Assembly: GCA_030616775.1 (NCBI GenBank)
Contig: JAUWWQ010000010.1
Span: forward strand, 1-64,000
Origin: Planctomycetota bacterium
Lineage (GTDB): Bacteria; Planctomycetota; Phycisphaerae; UBA1845
Direction: 5' to 3'
Length of the DNA stretch: 64,000 nt
Below are positions 17,636-26,881 of the stretch, in pieces. Position numbers and translations under genes: made by a program. The notes beneath the pieces were generated by a model. The model was not told the DNA's origin and did not search any database. It saw only the letters and a program-made list of their open reading frames with translations. Position 1 is the stretch's first letter. The number at the start of each line of letters is the position of its first letter.

Positions 17636-19186
17636 GTGAATCTTCGGGGAAGGAATCTGTTGGCGACGCTCGGACCGAGCGTGGCCCTATTGGTGTGCCT
17701 TTTGCAGGCCGGTGCCACCCATGCGGAAGACCAGAGGCGGGAGACCCGCATCCGCGCGGGACACGGTCAGACGATCGTTGAGGTGCGGCCTGGACCAGCC
17801 AGAGCGGACGCGGTCGGCGCCGCGGCCGCCGTGTTCTATCCCTATCCTCGTCCGCGGTTAGCGGGCTTCTCCCCGCTCGTGGCAATCACCACAACGGACG
17901 AAGGGCATCCACTGGGCTATGATTTCGAGTTTGAGCACGATTTGCAGAGCTCATATGTCGGCCTGCCTCTTAACCCACTCGCTGACCCGAACTTCGTGAT
18001 CGGCTTTTTGGACAGCGGTGCTGACGTGAACCTGGCGGCGGGCAGTTTTGCGGATGCCCTTGGCCTGTTCGGCTCCAACCTGACCTCGAATTCGATTCCC
18101 ATCGGCGGCGTCGGCGGCGAGGTCGACGCGTACGTCAGTATGCCGGTCGGATTCTTTGCGGCGGGTCTTTCCGCCATCGAGGTGGACGGTACGCTGGACT
18201 ACAACGCTCTGGTTGGCCATTCCAACGTTTGCGGACTTGCCGCGCCGGCCATCGACTGCGGTACCGGCGAGGTCGTGACCGCGGTCATCGGCATGCCGTT
18301 TCTGGCCTTCTACAACTCGGTCATCAGCGTAGACACACCGCAAATAGTCAGCGTCGACGGGGTATTCTACACCGGACCGGACGTGCAGATTCAAGATCCA
18401 TTCGATCCGTTGCCCCCATTCTCGCGCAGCGTGTCCATCGAGTTCGGCGGGCTATCTCTGCTGGCAACCACGGCGAACTACTATGTGGATTTTGAGGACC
18501 TGCAGACCCCGATCATCCCCACGCTCTTGTCGCTAATGCCCGGCGCGATCCCAACAGGCGGGGCGTTTTTCACAACGATCCTCGTGCTCGAGGGCGAACC
18601 TCACCCCACCAATCCGGTGCAGCCGATGCGCGTCATCGTGGACACCGGTTCGCAGAGTTCGATCATGAGCACGGCCATCGCAGCCAATCTCAGCCTTCCA
18701 TACGAACCGGACTTTCTGGTCGACGTGTGCGGTGTTGGCGGGCTCGTCGAGGACGTCGAGGGCTATTACATAGACTATGTAAAGATCAACGCCCGAGGCG
18801 GTGCGCTGGAGTTCTCGCGGGCACCGTTCATCGTGTTTGACCTGCCTTCCCCGGAGGGAGGTCTACTCGACGGCATACTGGGCATGAACTTCTTCTGGAA
18901 CCGAAACGTCATCCTGGAGCCGTCGCTAAGCCTGAGCGGCTTTCTTCACCTGTCCGATCCGGTGCCGTTTTCTTACGGCGACTTCGACGCCGATTTGGAC
19001 GTGGACACCGAGGACGCAGCGACCTTTGTATCCTGCGTAACCGGGCCGGGCAGTGCAACGCTCAACCCCGAATGTGACCACATCGACGTCGATGAGGATG
19101 GCGATGTCGATCTGACCGACTTCTGGCTGTTCCAGTTGTGTTTCAGCAGCTCAGACTTCATGGCCAATCCCTATTGCGGCTATTGA
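17636..19186 (+). CDS. Secreted two-lobed retropepsin-like aspartic protease with dockerin-type end
   Basis: A 516-residue protein with a signal peptide (about residues 1-30). It has two aspartic protease motifs, DSG at 126-128 and DTGS at 336-339, each followed by a hydrophobic glycine motif (IGMPFLAF, and GILGMNFFW). This suggests two fused retropepsin-like lobes in one chain. The first motif lacks the usual threonine, though DSG is also used by active enzymes. The last 65 residues form a dockerin-like pair of calcium loops (DFDADLDVDTEDA, DVDEDGDVDLTDF). The start is GTG at 17636. It is probably exported; its substrate is unknown. Confidence 0.75.
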   Translation: MNLRGRNLLATLGPSVALLVCLLQAGATHAEDQRRETRIRAGHGQTIVEVRPGPARADAVGAAAAVFYPYPRPRLAGFSPLVAITTTDEGHPLGYDFEFEHDLQSSYVGLPLNPLADPNFVIGFLDSGADVNLAAGSFADALGLFGSNLTSNSIPIGGVGGEVDAYVSMPVGFFAAGLSAIEVDGTLDYNALVGHSNVCGLAAPAIDCGTGEVVTAVIGMPFLAFYNSVISVDTPQIVSVDGVFYTGPDVQIQDPFDPLPPFSRSVSIEFGGLSLLATTANYYVDFEDLQTPIIPTLLSLMPGAIPTGGAFFTTILVLEGEPHPTNPVQPMRVIVDTGSQSSIMSTAIAANLSLPYEPDFLVDVCGVGGLVEDVEGYYIDYVKINARGGALEFSRAPFIVFDLPSPEGGLLDGILGMNFFWNRNVILEPSLSLSGFLHLSDPVPFSYGDFDADLDVDTEDAATFVSCVTGPGSATLNPECDHIDVDEDGDVDLTDFWLFQLCFSSSDFMANPYCGY

Positions 19187-19364
19187 AAATGGCCGGACTT
19201 GACGTACGGGGCGCCTGGCCTACGTTGATGTAGTGGCCCGAATCACTGCCCTGATCTTCGCGAAGTATCTCCAGCCCGGGAACGGTGAACACGCGGATGG
19301 TGCTACCGTTGTCCGGGAGGCCAGCCATACATGGCCGACACACTCCGCACGGAAAAGGTGATAA

Positions 19365-20018
19365 ATGGACGACTTTGCCAAACTCAGTATCGACAGCTAT
19401 CTCGATCAAGTTGGCGACCGAACGCCGACGCCGGGTGGTGGCGGCGTGACCGGTATGGCTGGGGCGCTGGCTTGCGCCTTAGCCCGCATGGTGGTTGCTT
19501 TTTCGGTGCGCAAGAAAACCGAGCCGGCCGTCCGCGACCAGATGGAAACGACAGCCAGGCGTTTTCACCGCATGGATCAGCTCCTTCGGGCCTTGATCAC
19601 GCAAGATGCGACAGCCTATGCCGACATGACCGAGGCTGCAGCGAGCCGCAGGCTTCAGCCTGCGCGGACTTCCCCCGCCCACGCCGCCTACAACGGCGCC
19701 GTGCTCGCTGCCGCGACCGTGCCGATGGAGATGGCGGCGATTGCCTCCAACGCTCTTTCGACGATGGACGATTTCAAGACCGCGGCCAGTCACTATATGT
19801 TGAGTGATCTTGCAATCGCAGCCGTTCTGGCCGATGCGACTGCCCGGGCCGCCCGATACACCGTGGGGATCAACGCGCGCGAGCTGAGCGATGCCGCCAA
19901 ACGTGCGGAGCTGCTGGTGAACATCGACGATGTTGTTGAGCACTGTAAACGTCATCGCGAGTCAATCGAGGCGTTCGTCCACAACCATCTTGAGAGCGAC
20001 TCGGCGGAAAGCCGATAG
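19365..20018 (+). CDS. Cyclodeaminase/cyclohydrolase-family protein with palindromic insertion
   Basis: A 217-residue helical protein of the FTCD C-terminal/methenyl-THF cyclohydrolase family, recognised by TPTPGGGGVTGMAGALACALARMV near the start. Members act on one-carbon tetrahydrofolate derivatives. At 19644-19666 the gene contains the palindrome CCGCAGGCT-TC-AGCCTGCGCGG, a motif otherwise found in intergenic repeats here. It adds roughly a dozen residues (SRRLQPARTSPA) between two helices and keeps the frame open. GGTGATAA lies before the start. Confidence 0.8.
   Translation: MDDFAKLSIDSYLDQVGDRTPTPGGGGVTGMAGALACALARMVVAFSVRKKTEPAVRDQMETTARRFHRMDQLLRALITQDATAYADMTEAAASRRLQPARTSPAHAAYNGAVLAAATVPMEMAAIASNALSTMDDFKTAASHYMLSDLAIAAVLADATARAARYTVGINARELSDAAKRAELLVNIDDVVEHCKRHRESIEAFVHNHLESDSAESR
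19644..19666. repeat. In-frame GCAGGCT palindrome inside a gene
   Basis: The 8-base arms CGCAGGCT and AGCCTGCG flank TC. The same core occurs at 46480-46585 (four copies), 50640-50660 and, in diverged form, 21484-21508, all outside genes. Confidence 0.8.
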
Positions 20019-20023
20019 ATCAC

Positions 20024-20278
20024 TTGATGGAGGATCCGCCACCCTACCGCCTGGATGTCGACGGCCTTGAAGACCCAACGGGTTCGACTCGCCGACGCAG
20101 ATGCCTACATGGACGTCCGTGGGTCGGCATTCACTTCGACTGCTGCGGGGTCTACACGCGCATCTATCGCAACGCCGAGGGTACCGCCTATCAGGGCTGC
20201 TGCCCGTGCTGTCTGCGCAAGGTGAGGCTGCGCGTCGGGGCTGATGGGACTGACGCCCGGTTCTTTGCCGCTGAATAG
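20024..20278 (+). CDS. Small Cys-rich conserved hypothetical protein
   Basis: An 84-residue protein with FDCCGVYTRIYRN and AYQGCCPCCLRKVRLRVG. The cysteines form two clusters of a possible zinc ribbon. I recall similar short proteins in other planctomycetes but know no function. It starts 5 bases after the cyclodeaminase-family gene, so the two are probably cotranscribed. Confidence 0.6.
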   Translation: MMEDPPPYRLDVDGLEDPTGSTRRRRCLHGRPWVGIHFDCCGVYTRIYRNAEGTAYQGCCPCCLRKVRLRVGADGTDARFFAAE

Positions 20279-20306
20279 CGATTCCAAAATCGGCCCGCCT
20301 TTGCAA

Positions 20307-20336
20307 TTGGTGGACCGTTGGCCGCGCCGATATAAT
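20307..20336 (+). promoter_or_regulatory. Likely promoter of the exchanger gene
   Basis: A perfect TATAAT at 20331-20336 with TTGGTG 18 bases upstream (20307-20312). It lies 31 bases before the start codon of the Na/Ca exchanger gene. Confidence 0.5.
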
Positions 20337-20367
20337 CCCCACCTCATCGCGGCTACCACCGAACCCG

Positions 20368-21468
20368 ATGTCAAGGAAGGATGAGCCGGTTTTGCTAAGC
20401 AGACTGCTGTTTCCCATTGAGCTGCCGACCTGGGCACTTTTTGTCGAGTTGCTCCTCGTAGGGTTGGTGGTGATTTTCGCGGGGGCACGGTTCACGCGAT
20501 TGGCGGATACCATCGCCAAGCGACTCAACGTCGGTAGTGGCTGGATAGGCCTGATCCTGCTGGCAACGGTCACCAGTCTGCCCGAACTGGTCACCGGAGG
20601 GACTGCAACCGCCATCGGCAATATCGATCTGGCCATGGGGGGCATCCTGGGGAGCTGCTCGTTCAACATCACGATCATATTCCTGCTCAACGCTCTGTGG
20701 GGCGGTGGATCGGTCCTGCGGGGAGTCAGCACGTTACATGCACTGACCAGCTCCTTCGGACTGCTGCTGATCGGTCTTGCCCTGCTGGGCATCGTGCTTA
20801 TGGACAAGTTCGAGGCCAGGCCGAACGTTGCCCAGATCACAGAACTTGCCTGGGTGGCTCTGATCCTGATCACATATCTGGGATGCATCCGACTTACATA
20901 CCGGTATGAGCGCACCCAGAACAGCATTGACAATCCAGCAGCCCAGCGTAAGAGCCTCGGGACCGCATTGTCCGTCGAGGTAGCCGTAATGGCCCTGATC
21001 CTGGTGGCCGCCTCCTGGTGGCTCGCCCGGCTGGGCGACGTCCTCAGCACTCACGAGATTAAGATGATCGGCCGGCCACTCGGGGCGACGTTCGTGGGGG
21101 CTTGTTTTCTGGCCCTGGCCACCTCACTGCCCGAAATCGCCACCAGCATCGCAGCCGTCAGGCTCGGTAACCTGAATCTGGCCCTCGGGAACATCTTCGG
21201 CTCGAACATGTTTAACATCTTCGTGATCCCTATGCTCAAGATCGTTTCGCTATTGCGCGGTGATGCAGTGATGTTGGCCGGTCCTGCGTCGAACAGTACG
21301 CAAAACCTGATCGCTGGATTACTGGCCATTCTCCTGACCGCCATCGCCATCGGCGGGCTGGCGTACCAGAGCAAGCGCAAGCTGCTGGGCCGGTTCGGGC
21401 TTGATTCGATCCTTATCGCCCTGACATACGTCGGGGGGATGTTCCTGTTGTTGATGGAGGTGTCTTAA
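20368..21468 (+). CDS. Sodium/calcium exchanger-family antiporter
   Basis: A 366-residue membrane protein with about ten helices and the two inverted alpha-repeats that define the CaCA family: ATVTSLPELVTGGTATAIGN with GGILGSCSFN, and LATSLPEIATSIAAVRLGN with GNIFGSNMFN. The acidic residue in each repeat (SLPE) is the cation ligand. It exchanges Ca2+ or a similar ion against Na+ or H+ across the inner membrane. Length is typical. Confidence 0.92.
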   Translation: MSRKDEPVLLSRLLFPIELPTWALFVELLLVGLVVIFAGARFTRLADTIAKRLNVGSGWIGLILLATVTSLPELVTGGTATAIGNIDLAMGGILGSCSFNITIIFLLNALWGGGSVLRGVSTLHALTSSFGLLLIGLALLGIVLMDKFEARPNVAQITELAWVALILITYLGCIRLTYRYERTQNSIDNPAAQRKSLGTALSVEVAVMALILVAASWWLARLGDVLSTHEIKMIGRPLGATFVGACFLALATSLPEIATSIAAVRLGNLNLALGNIFGSNMFNIFVIPMLKIVSLLRGDAVMLAGPASNSTQNLIAGLLAILLTAIAIGGLAYQSKRKLLGRFGLDSILIALTYVGGMFLLLMEVS

Positions 21469-21483
21469 GGTACCGTTACCCTG

Positions 21484-21508
21484 AGCCGCGGGCTTTAGCC
21501 CACGCGGA
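21484..21508. repeat. Diverged GC-rich palindrome
   Basis: GCCGCGGGCT-TTAGCCCACGCGG, an imperfect relative of the GCAGGCT palindromes, in the gap before the ABC exporter gene. Confidence 0.6.
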
Positions 21509-21578
21509 TGTAAACGCGACCTGATACCCGCGCCTCGCTTGAATCATCCGCTGCAGACAGACACTCACCCGAGGGGAT

Positions 21579-23468
21579 ATGCCACTGCTGGAATCGTCAA
21601 AGAAACGCTACCGGGCATTCCGAAAGCCCGAACGCAACGGCGCCGATTCCCCAACCCCCGAAGCCGACAATTGGCGTGACCGTTGGCGGCAGCGCAAAGA
21701 CCACCTGCGCGAATATCGCCGGTGGCTCTGGCCCTACAAGGGACGGATCATTGTGGTCTTCCTACTCGCCCTGCTCGGCGCCGGTTTGTCCATGATCCTG
21801 CCCCTGGTGACCCGATACATCATCGATGACATCCTTCCGGCATCGACCCTGACCGTCGACCAGAGGCTGACGCGATTGACGACGGTCTGCGGTGCCATGG
21901 TGCTCCTGCTTCTTTTCACCCAGGTGATCGACACTTCGCGCAGCTTTCTGATGTCGCTGCTTAACGCCAAGGTGATTTTCCGGCTGCGACAGAGGCTCTT
22001 CGACCGTTTCCTGAGGCTCCCGCTCAATGAACTGGCCGAGCTGAAGTCCGGCGGGATCGTCTCACGCCTCTCGCAGGACACCGACAAGGTGACCGGCATG
22101 GTCCAGATGGCCCTGATCACGCCGGGCGTTGCAGCCATTCGCGTCCTCCTCACCGTCGCGGTGCTGATCTTCATAAGCTGGCAGATGGCCCTGATTGCCG
22201 GGGCGATGATCCCGCCGATAGTGTTAATCAACCTGCTATGGGTCAGAAAGGTCCGGCCGATCTACCGGGCGATGGCCCAGGAGCGTTCGGAGATCGACGG
22301 CCGGGTCACCGAGTCCTTCGGAGGCATCCGCGTGGTCCGGGCGTTTCGGCGCGAGCGAAAAGAGCTGCGCGACTATGCCGTCGCTCATCACACCATCATC
22401 CGCAAGAACCTGCTGGCCGAGAAGCTCCGGCTGGTGGTCAGCACCGGGTGGGGCTTGCTCATTCCCGCCACCAGCCTGGCCGTTGTGGGATTCGGCGGGT
22501 ACCTGGCGATCAAAGGGCAAGGCACGATCGGCGACATCGTGGCGTTTCAGATGTATGCCTTCATGCTGCTCCATCCGGTCTCGCAGATTGTCAATTCGTT
22601 GAGTGCCACGCAGCAGGCACTGGCAGCCATGGAACGCGTCTTTGACATCCTGGAGCGGCCGCAGGAGAAGCCCGACCGGCCCGGTGCCGTCGACGTACCC
22701 TCCCCGATCCGCGAGATTACCTTCCATGCGGTCAACTTCGAATACCGGGAGGGATTGCCCGTGCTGGCGGACGTGTCACTGAATGTGCCGGCCGGCAGCA
22801 CGGTCGCGCTGGTCGGGCCGAGCGGCGGCGGGAAGACCACGCTGGTTGACCTGGTCGCCCGATTTCACGACCCTACGAGCGGGGCCGTTCTGGTCAACGG
22901 GATCGACCTGCGGAACATCCGCCTGGCCGGCTACCGGCGGCAACTGGCCATCGTACCGCAGGAGGTGTTCCTGTTCGACGGAACTGTGGCCGAGAACATC
23001 ACCTACGGGCGGCGATCCGCCGATCGCCGGGACATAATCGACGCAGCCACGCGGGCCAACGCCCACGATTTCATCGAGGAACTGCCGGAAGGCTACGACA
23101 CACTGATCGGCGAGCGGGGTCTGAAGCTCTCCGGCGGCCAGCGACAACGCCTAAGCATTGCCCGGGCCATTCTGGCTGATCCCGAGATCCTCATCCTCGA
23201 CGAAGCCACCAGCAACCTGGACACCGAGAGCGAACTGCTCATCCAGGCCTCACTCGTCGACCTGCTGTCCTCGCGAACCACGTTCGTCATTGCCCACCGC
23301 CTAAGCACGATCATCCACGCCGACATCATCGTTGTGCTGCACGAGGGCCGCATCGAGCAGATCGGCCCTCACGCAGACCTGATGACCCATGAAGGCCTGT
23401 ACCGCGAAATGGTCGAACGCCAACAACGCCTCTTCCCCGAAACCGCCGAGGCCCTTCAGTGGGATTAA
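21579..23468 (+). CDS. ABC exporter, fused permease and ATPase (MsbA-like)
   Basis: A 629-residue half-transporter. Residues about 50-335 form six helices and the coupling loops. The nucleotide-binding domain follows, with Walker A GPSGGGKTT near 413-421, a Q-loop (IVPQEVFLFDGT), the signature LSGGQRQR at about 517-524, Walker B ILILDEATS, and the H-loop IAHRLST. It probably works as a homodimer flipping or exporting a lipid, peptide or drug. About 45 N-terminal residues before the first helix are charged and extra. Confidence 0.93.
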   Translation: MPLLESSKKRYRAFRKPERNGADSPTPEADNWRDRWRQRKDHLREYRRWLWPYKGRIIVVFLLALLGAGLSMILPLVTRYIIDDILPASTLTVDQRLTRLTTVCGAMVLLLLFTQVIDTSRSFLMSLLNAKVIFRLRQRLFDRFLRLPLNELAELKSGGIVSRLSQDTDKVTGMVQMALITPGVAAIRVLLTVAVLIFISWQMALIAGAMIPPIVLINLLWVRKVRPIYRAMAQERSEIDGRVTESFGGIRVVRAFRRERKELRDYAVAHHTIIRKNLLAEKLRLVVSTGWGLLIPATSLAVVGFGGYLAIKGQGTIGDIVAFQMYAFMLLHPVSQIVNSLSATQQALAAMERVFDILERPQEKPDRPGAVDVPSPIREITFHAVNFEYREGLPVLADVSLNVPAGSTVALVGPSGGGKTTLVDLVARFHDPTSGAVLVNGIDLRNIRLAGYRRQLAIVPQEVFLFDGTVAENITYGRRSADRRDIIDAATRANAHDFIEELPEGYDTLIGERGLKLSGGQRQRLSIARAILADPEILILDEATSNLDTESELLIQASLVDLLSSRTTFVIAHRLSTIIHADIIVVLHEGRIEQIGPHADLMTHEGLYREMVERQQRLFPETAEALQWD

Positions 23469-23479
23469 AGGCGGCACAG

Positions 23480-23563
23480 GTTGAAAAAGGGGACGGGCAC
23501 CTCGCGGGAAGCCGTTTTCGGCGTCGCAAGAGGGCTATTGCTCGGAGCCAGTCCCCTTTTTCT
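23480..23563. repeat. Solitary REP-like element
   Basis: Begins TTGAAAAAGGGGACGGGCACCTCGCGGG and ends GGAGCCAGTCCCCTTTTTC, matching the units of the tandem array at 3343-3796. The ends are complementary, so the whole can fold as one hairpin. Confidence 0.85.
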
Positions 23564-24331
23564 GGGACGCCTTGGCTTAAGTCGCGGGACCAAGGCGCGA
23601 TCGAGCATACCCCGGTTGCAGTGGCCTTGCTGCATTGGTCACACTCCTGCCCACGAAAGGGCTCCGGCAGGCGCTGTTGGTCAATGTACAGGCAGGATAA
23701 GGCAGGGCGCCTGCCGCGGCAAGGCCGGTCGGAGGCGCGGTCCCGAGCACGATGATCTGAGTGAATCCCTGCCGCGGCTCGGCAGGTTTCTCCGAAAAGT
23801 GGATACAATGCCGGCGACGGCCCGAACCCTGCGGACGGGTTCGATGCATTCTCAGCGCTCAGCCAGATCGAGAACAGCATGGGTAGATGTTTGATGGTGC
23901 GCTGGGAGAGCCGAGATCGTCAGATATGACGGAGACATGCGGAACCGTTTGGCTGTCGTTGCGGCCTTTGCCGATATGACCAGGGAGAAGGCAGGTGAGG
24001 CAAAAGTGTGATTTGTTGGCGTGTGTGACGGTGGTGCTCTCTGCCGCTTGCGGATTGCGGTTTTCGGATTGGGGATTGCGGATTCGGCTACTTCGACTGA
24101 CGGCTGACGGTTCATAGCTGATGGCTGACTGCTGAGCGCACCGGTGCCCCGTTCCTCGCTTTTGGCGAAGAGAGAAACAGGTGGGTCAATGACCCACCCT
24201 ACGGCTGGAAGCCGGCAAGCCGTTTTCACTGCAAGTCGTACAGTGGTCTCTTCGTGTTGCCCACGTTGCGGCACTTGGCGAGGTCTCGAGCCCTGATAGT
24301 CGCCGCTGTCACGCAACTTTCTTCGTGACGC

Positions 24332-24360
24332 TTGAGTTACGGACGTGATCGTGATATAGT
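24332..24360 (+). promoter_or_regulatory. Promoter of the metallopeptidase gene
   Basis: TTGAGT at 24332-24337 and TATAGT at 24355-24360 with a 17-base spacer. The leader to the start codon is about 90 bases. Confidence 0.6.
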
Positions 24361-24449
24361 AACCGGGCTGATTTATTCCTCCAAAAGCTTAGTTTCACGC
24401 CTGAGGTGGGGCTGGGACGGGATTCCCTAACGTAAGCAAGGAGTCTGGA

Positions 24450-26447
24450 ATGCACCTACGGGCCAGCGGCATGGGCCGCATCGGAACGGTAGCGAGCTTG
24501 GTTAGCTTGCTGCTATGGTTTTCTGTTTCGCCCGATTTGGCGGCAGCGCCAGTGCGGGAAGGTCGTGTGGTCCTCGAGTCGCCGCTGCAGGTGGCTGACA
24601 TTCAAGTAGACGAGCTTGTTACCCGTCTCGCGCTGGACAGGACCGCGTATCGCGACGTCAGGCCGGCAGATGATGTCGTGCTGACCAACTTTGCATTGGG
24701 CAGGGACCGGCGCGTGGACCTCGAACTCCACCGGGTCGAGGTGTTTGCGGACAACGCCCGCATCGTCCTTGGAACGCCCGATGGGGATGTCCCGCTTCCT
24801 AGACCTGACGTCACGCTCTTCAGCGGGCAGGTCGCGGATCAGCCGGGCTCGCTCGTCTTCCTGAGTCTCTCCCCGCACGGCAACCACGGGCTGATCCGGC
24901 TGGACGATGAGACGTTCATCGTGTCCAGCGGGAGGGAGTTGAACGAAGCGGACGCGGTTGTCTATGACCTGAATGCCCTGCCACCCGGCGCAATCAAGTG
25001 GCGCGACTGGACATGCAGCATCGACGAGCTACCGGCCCTCGAGAATGCCCGCATTCTTCCCGCCGGCGAGGATCAGCGAGCTTCAGGAAACGCGGCCGCA
25101 ACGTCCGTTCCCTGGCGCCGCGTGGAACTGGCCATCGAGACCGACTGGGAATTCACCGGTTGGCTTTTCGGGGGAAACACCGGGGCGTCGGGCGCTTACG
25201 CGGCCACCTTGATCGGGGCCATTTCCGAGATCTACGCCCGTGATATCAACGCTGAGCTGGCGATAACCTATCTGCGCCTTTGGCCGGACAGCAGCGACCC
25301 GTGGAATCGGGACAGCACCATCGACCAGCTCTACCAGTTTCAGGACTATTGGAACAGCCTGATGACCGACGTGGAGCGTCATGTGGTCCACTTCTTGTCC
25401 GGTCGTAGTTTGGGCGGGGGGGTGGCCTACCTTTCCGCGCTGTGTTCAGTGCGCGAATACGGGCTTTCTTCCGGTATTAACGGGTATTTCCCGTATCCGC
25501 TGCAAGACAACCATGCCCAGAACTGGGACGTGACGGTTGTTGCCCACGAACTTGGGCACAACTTCGGCGCCCCACACACCCATGCTATGATTCCGCGCAT
25601 CGACAATTGTGCAGGCGGTGACTGCAGCGTGACGCCGAACGGTACGCTTATGAGCTACTGTCACACGTGTCCCGGCGGGATGTGGAACATCCAACTGAGG
25701 TTCCACGACCGCATCGTCAACGAGCGGATCCTTCCCTACCTGGATTTCGGAGTCGACTGCGATCTATCCGGTGAACCTCCCAACTGCCCGGGCGCCGCGC
25801 GACCCTCGGCGGATGTACTCGGGGCCACCAACAGGCACCTGTCGATCGTGGGTGGGAATCCCAGTCAGCAGGTGGCGATTCGAGTTACGGTCACCAACCT
25901 TCCGCCACCGTACAATGTGTTAAACGGCCAGGCCATGTGGGTCGGTGAGCCGCGGCAGGTCAGTGAGAACTCGGGGCACATTGACCCCGATGATGCCCCG
26001 GGCTTCCCGGCGTTCTGGACTGCGACGCTGCAGTGTGACCCTTACTATACCGATTGGAGTACATACGGCACGGTCCAGGTATACGACGAGATCATTATTC
26101 CGGACGGCCTCTACTCGTTTCAGACGATCGATGCCATCTGTGATGCTGCGGTCGAAGTCAACTACTCATTGCCGTGGTGGTTCGCCACCAGCAAATGGGG
26201 CGACATGGTGAGGAATTGCGCGACCACGCCGTGTAGCCCGCCGGACGGTACCGTAGGCATCACCACTGACGTCACTGCGGCACTCGACAAGTTCAGGAAC
26301 TTGCCAGGTGCCCCGATCAAGGCCAGGTGCGATCTCGAACCGGTTGTCCCGGACCAGACGGTCAACATGACCGACGTAACGTCTGTCCTCGACGCCTTCC
26401 GCGGGTTCGGCTATCCGTTCGAGGTCCCCGAGGAGCCGTGTCCGTAA
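24450..26447 (+). CDS. Secreted M12-type zinc metallopeptidase with dockerin-like end
   Basis: A 665-residue protein with a signal peptide of about 32 residues. A propeptide-like region follows, then a catalytic domain with AHELGHNFGAPHTH at about residue 365, the HExxHxxGxxH zinc site of the metzincins (His366, Glu367, His370). A downstream MSYC may be the Met-turn. The last 65 residues form a dockerin-like tail with two short repeats (TTDVTAALDKF, NMTDVTSVLDAF) as in many planctomycete exoproteins. The start has an AAGGAG site. It probably acts outside the cell. Confidence 0.87.
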   Translation: MHLRASGMGRIGTVASLVSLLLWFSVSPDLAAAPVREGRVVLESPLQVADIQVDELVTRLALDRTAYRDVRPADDVVLTNFALGRDRRVDLELHRVEVFADNARIVLGTPDGDVPLPRPDVTLFSGQVADQPGSLVFLSLSPHGNHGLIRLDDETFIVSSGRELNEADAVVYDLNALPPGAIKWRDWTCSIDELPALENARILPAGEDQRASGNAAATSVPWRRVELAIETDWEFTGWLFGGNTGASGAYAATLIGAISEIYARDINAELAITYLRLWPDSSDPWNRDSTIDQLYQFQDYWNSLMTDVERHVVHFLSGRSLGGGVAYLSALCSVREYGLSSGINGYFPYPLQDNHAQNWDVTVVAHELGHNFGAPHTHAMIPRIDNCAGGDCSVTPNGTLMSYCHTCPGGMWNIQLRFHDRIVNERILPYLDFGVDCDLSGEPPNCPGAARPSADVLGATNRHLSIVGGNPSQQVAIRVTVTNLPPPYNVLNGQAMWVGEPRQVSENSGHIDPDDAPGFPAFWTATLQCDPYYTDWSTYGTVQVYDEIIIPDGLYSFQTIDAICDAAVEVNYSLPWWFATSKWGDMVRNCATTPCSPPDGTVGITTDVTAALDKFRNLPGAPIKARCDLEPVVPDQTVNMTDVTSVLDAFRGFGYPFEVPEEPCP

Positions 26448-26525
26448 TAGGAGGTGCTGGACTTCGGATTGCTCGCTGCGGGCTAGGCGGTTGCCGATTG
26501 GAGACATACGTTTCGCACTCGGCGC

Positions 26526-26554
26526 TTGACATGTGACGGTAAGGGCTCTAGACT
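26526..26554 (+). promoter_or_regulatory. Promoter of the rpmF-fab operon
   Basis: TTGACA at 26526-26531 and TAGACT at 26549-26554 with a 17-base spacer, a strong housekeeping promoter. It leaves a leader of about 135 bases to rpmF. Confidence 0.65.
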
Positions 26555-26695
26555 CCTGTTTTGAACCTGCGCGATGGTACGGCCGACTTCAGTCCCGCAG
26601 ACGGAAGGATGGATGTAACCGTCCGGGGCGGCAGGAGGACTTGAGGACTGATCCAAGGCCTGCCCATCGCTCTGTTTTGTGACGAAGGAACCAGA

Positions 26696-26881
26696 ATGGT
26701 CCCGGTTAAGAAGAAATCGAAGTGTCGTACGCGAACCCGCCGCTCGCATCACGCTCTCCGCCCTGTGACACTCAGCCCGTGCCCCAAGTGTGGCCAGGCC
26801 AAGCTGCCTCACACAGCATGCGGCGTCTGTGGATACGTCAGCGCGAAACTGGTGTTGCCGCTCGGCGAGAGCGAGGGCTGA
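26696..26881 (+). CDS. rpmF: 50S ribosomal protein L32
   Basis: A 61-residue basic protein with the L32 start VPVKKKSKCRTRTRRSHH and two CxxC-type pairs (CPKCGQ, CGVCGY) that bind zinc. Its stop codon overlaps the start of the plsX remnant (TGATG). The rpmF-plsX-fabH order is a standard bacterial arrangement. Confidence 0.95.
   Translation: MVPVKKKSKCRTRTRRSHHALRPVTLSPCPKCGQAKLPHTACGVCGYVSAKLVLPLGESEG

Larger units (their letters stand above)
23469..24449. other. Long repeat-rich gap
   Basis: This holds a REP-like copy (23480-23563), then simple repeats of GGATTGCGGATT type near 24053-24090, GCTGACGG/GCTGATGG type near 24097-24137, a GTGGGTCAATGACCCACC palindrome near 24180, and a promoter at the right end. 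I see no gene. Confidence 0.6.

Noticed and set aside
19962-21050. Minus-strand frame of 362 codons opposite the exchanger gene
   Set aside because: Serine/arginine-rich antisense translation with no motifs; the plus strand has clear CaCA repeats.
26537-26695. DUF177/YceD gene expected before rpmF
   Set aside because: The stretch after the promoter has no open frame of suitable length or motif, so this gene is absent here.
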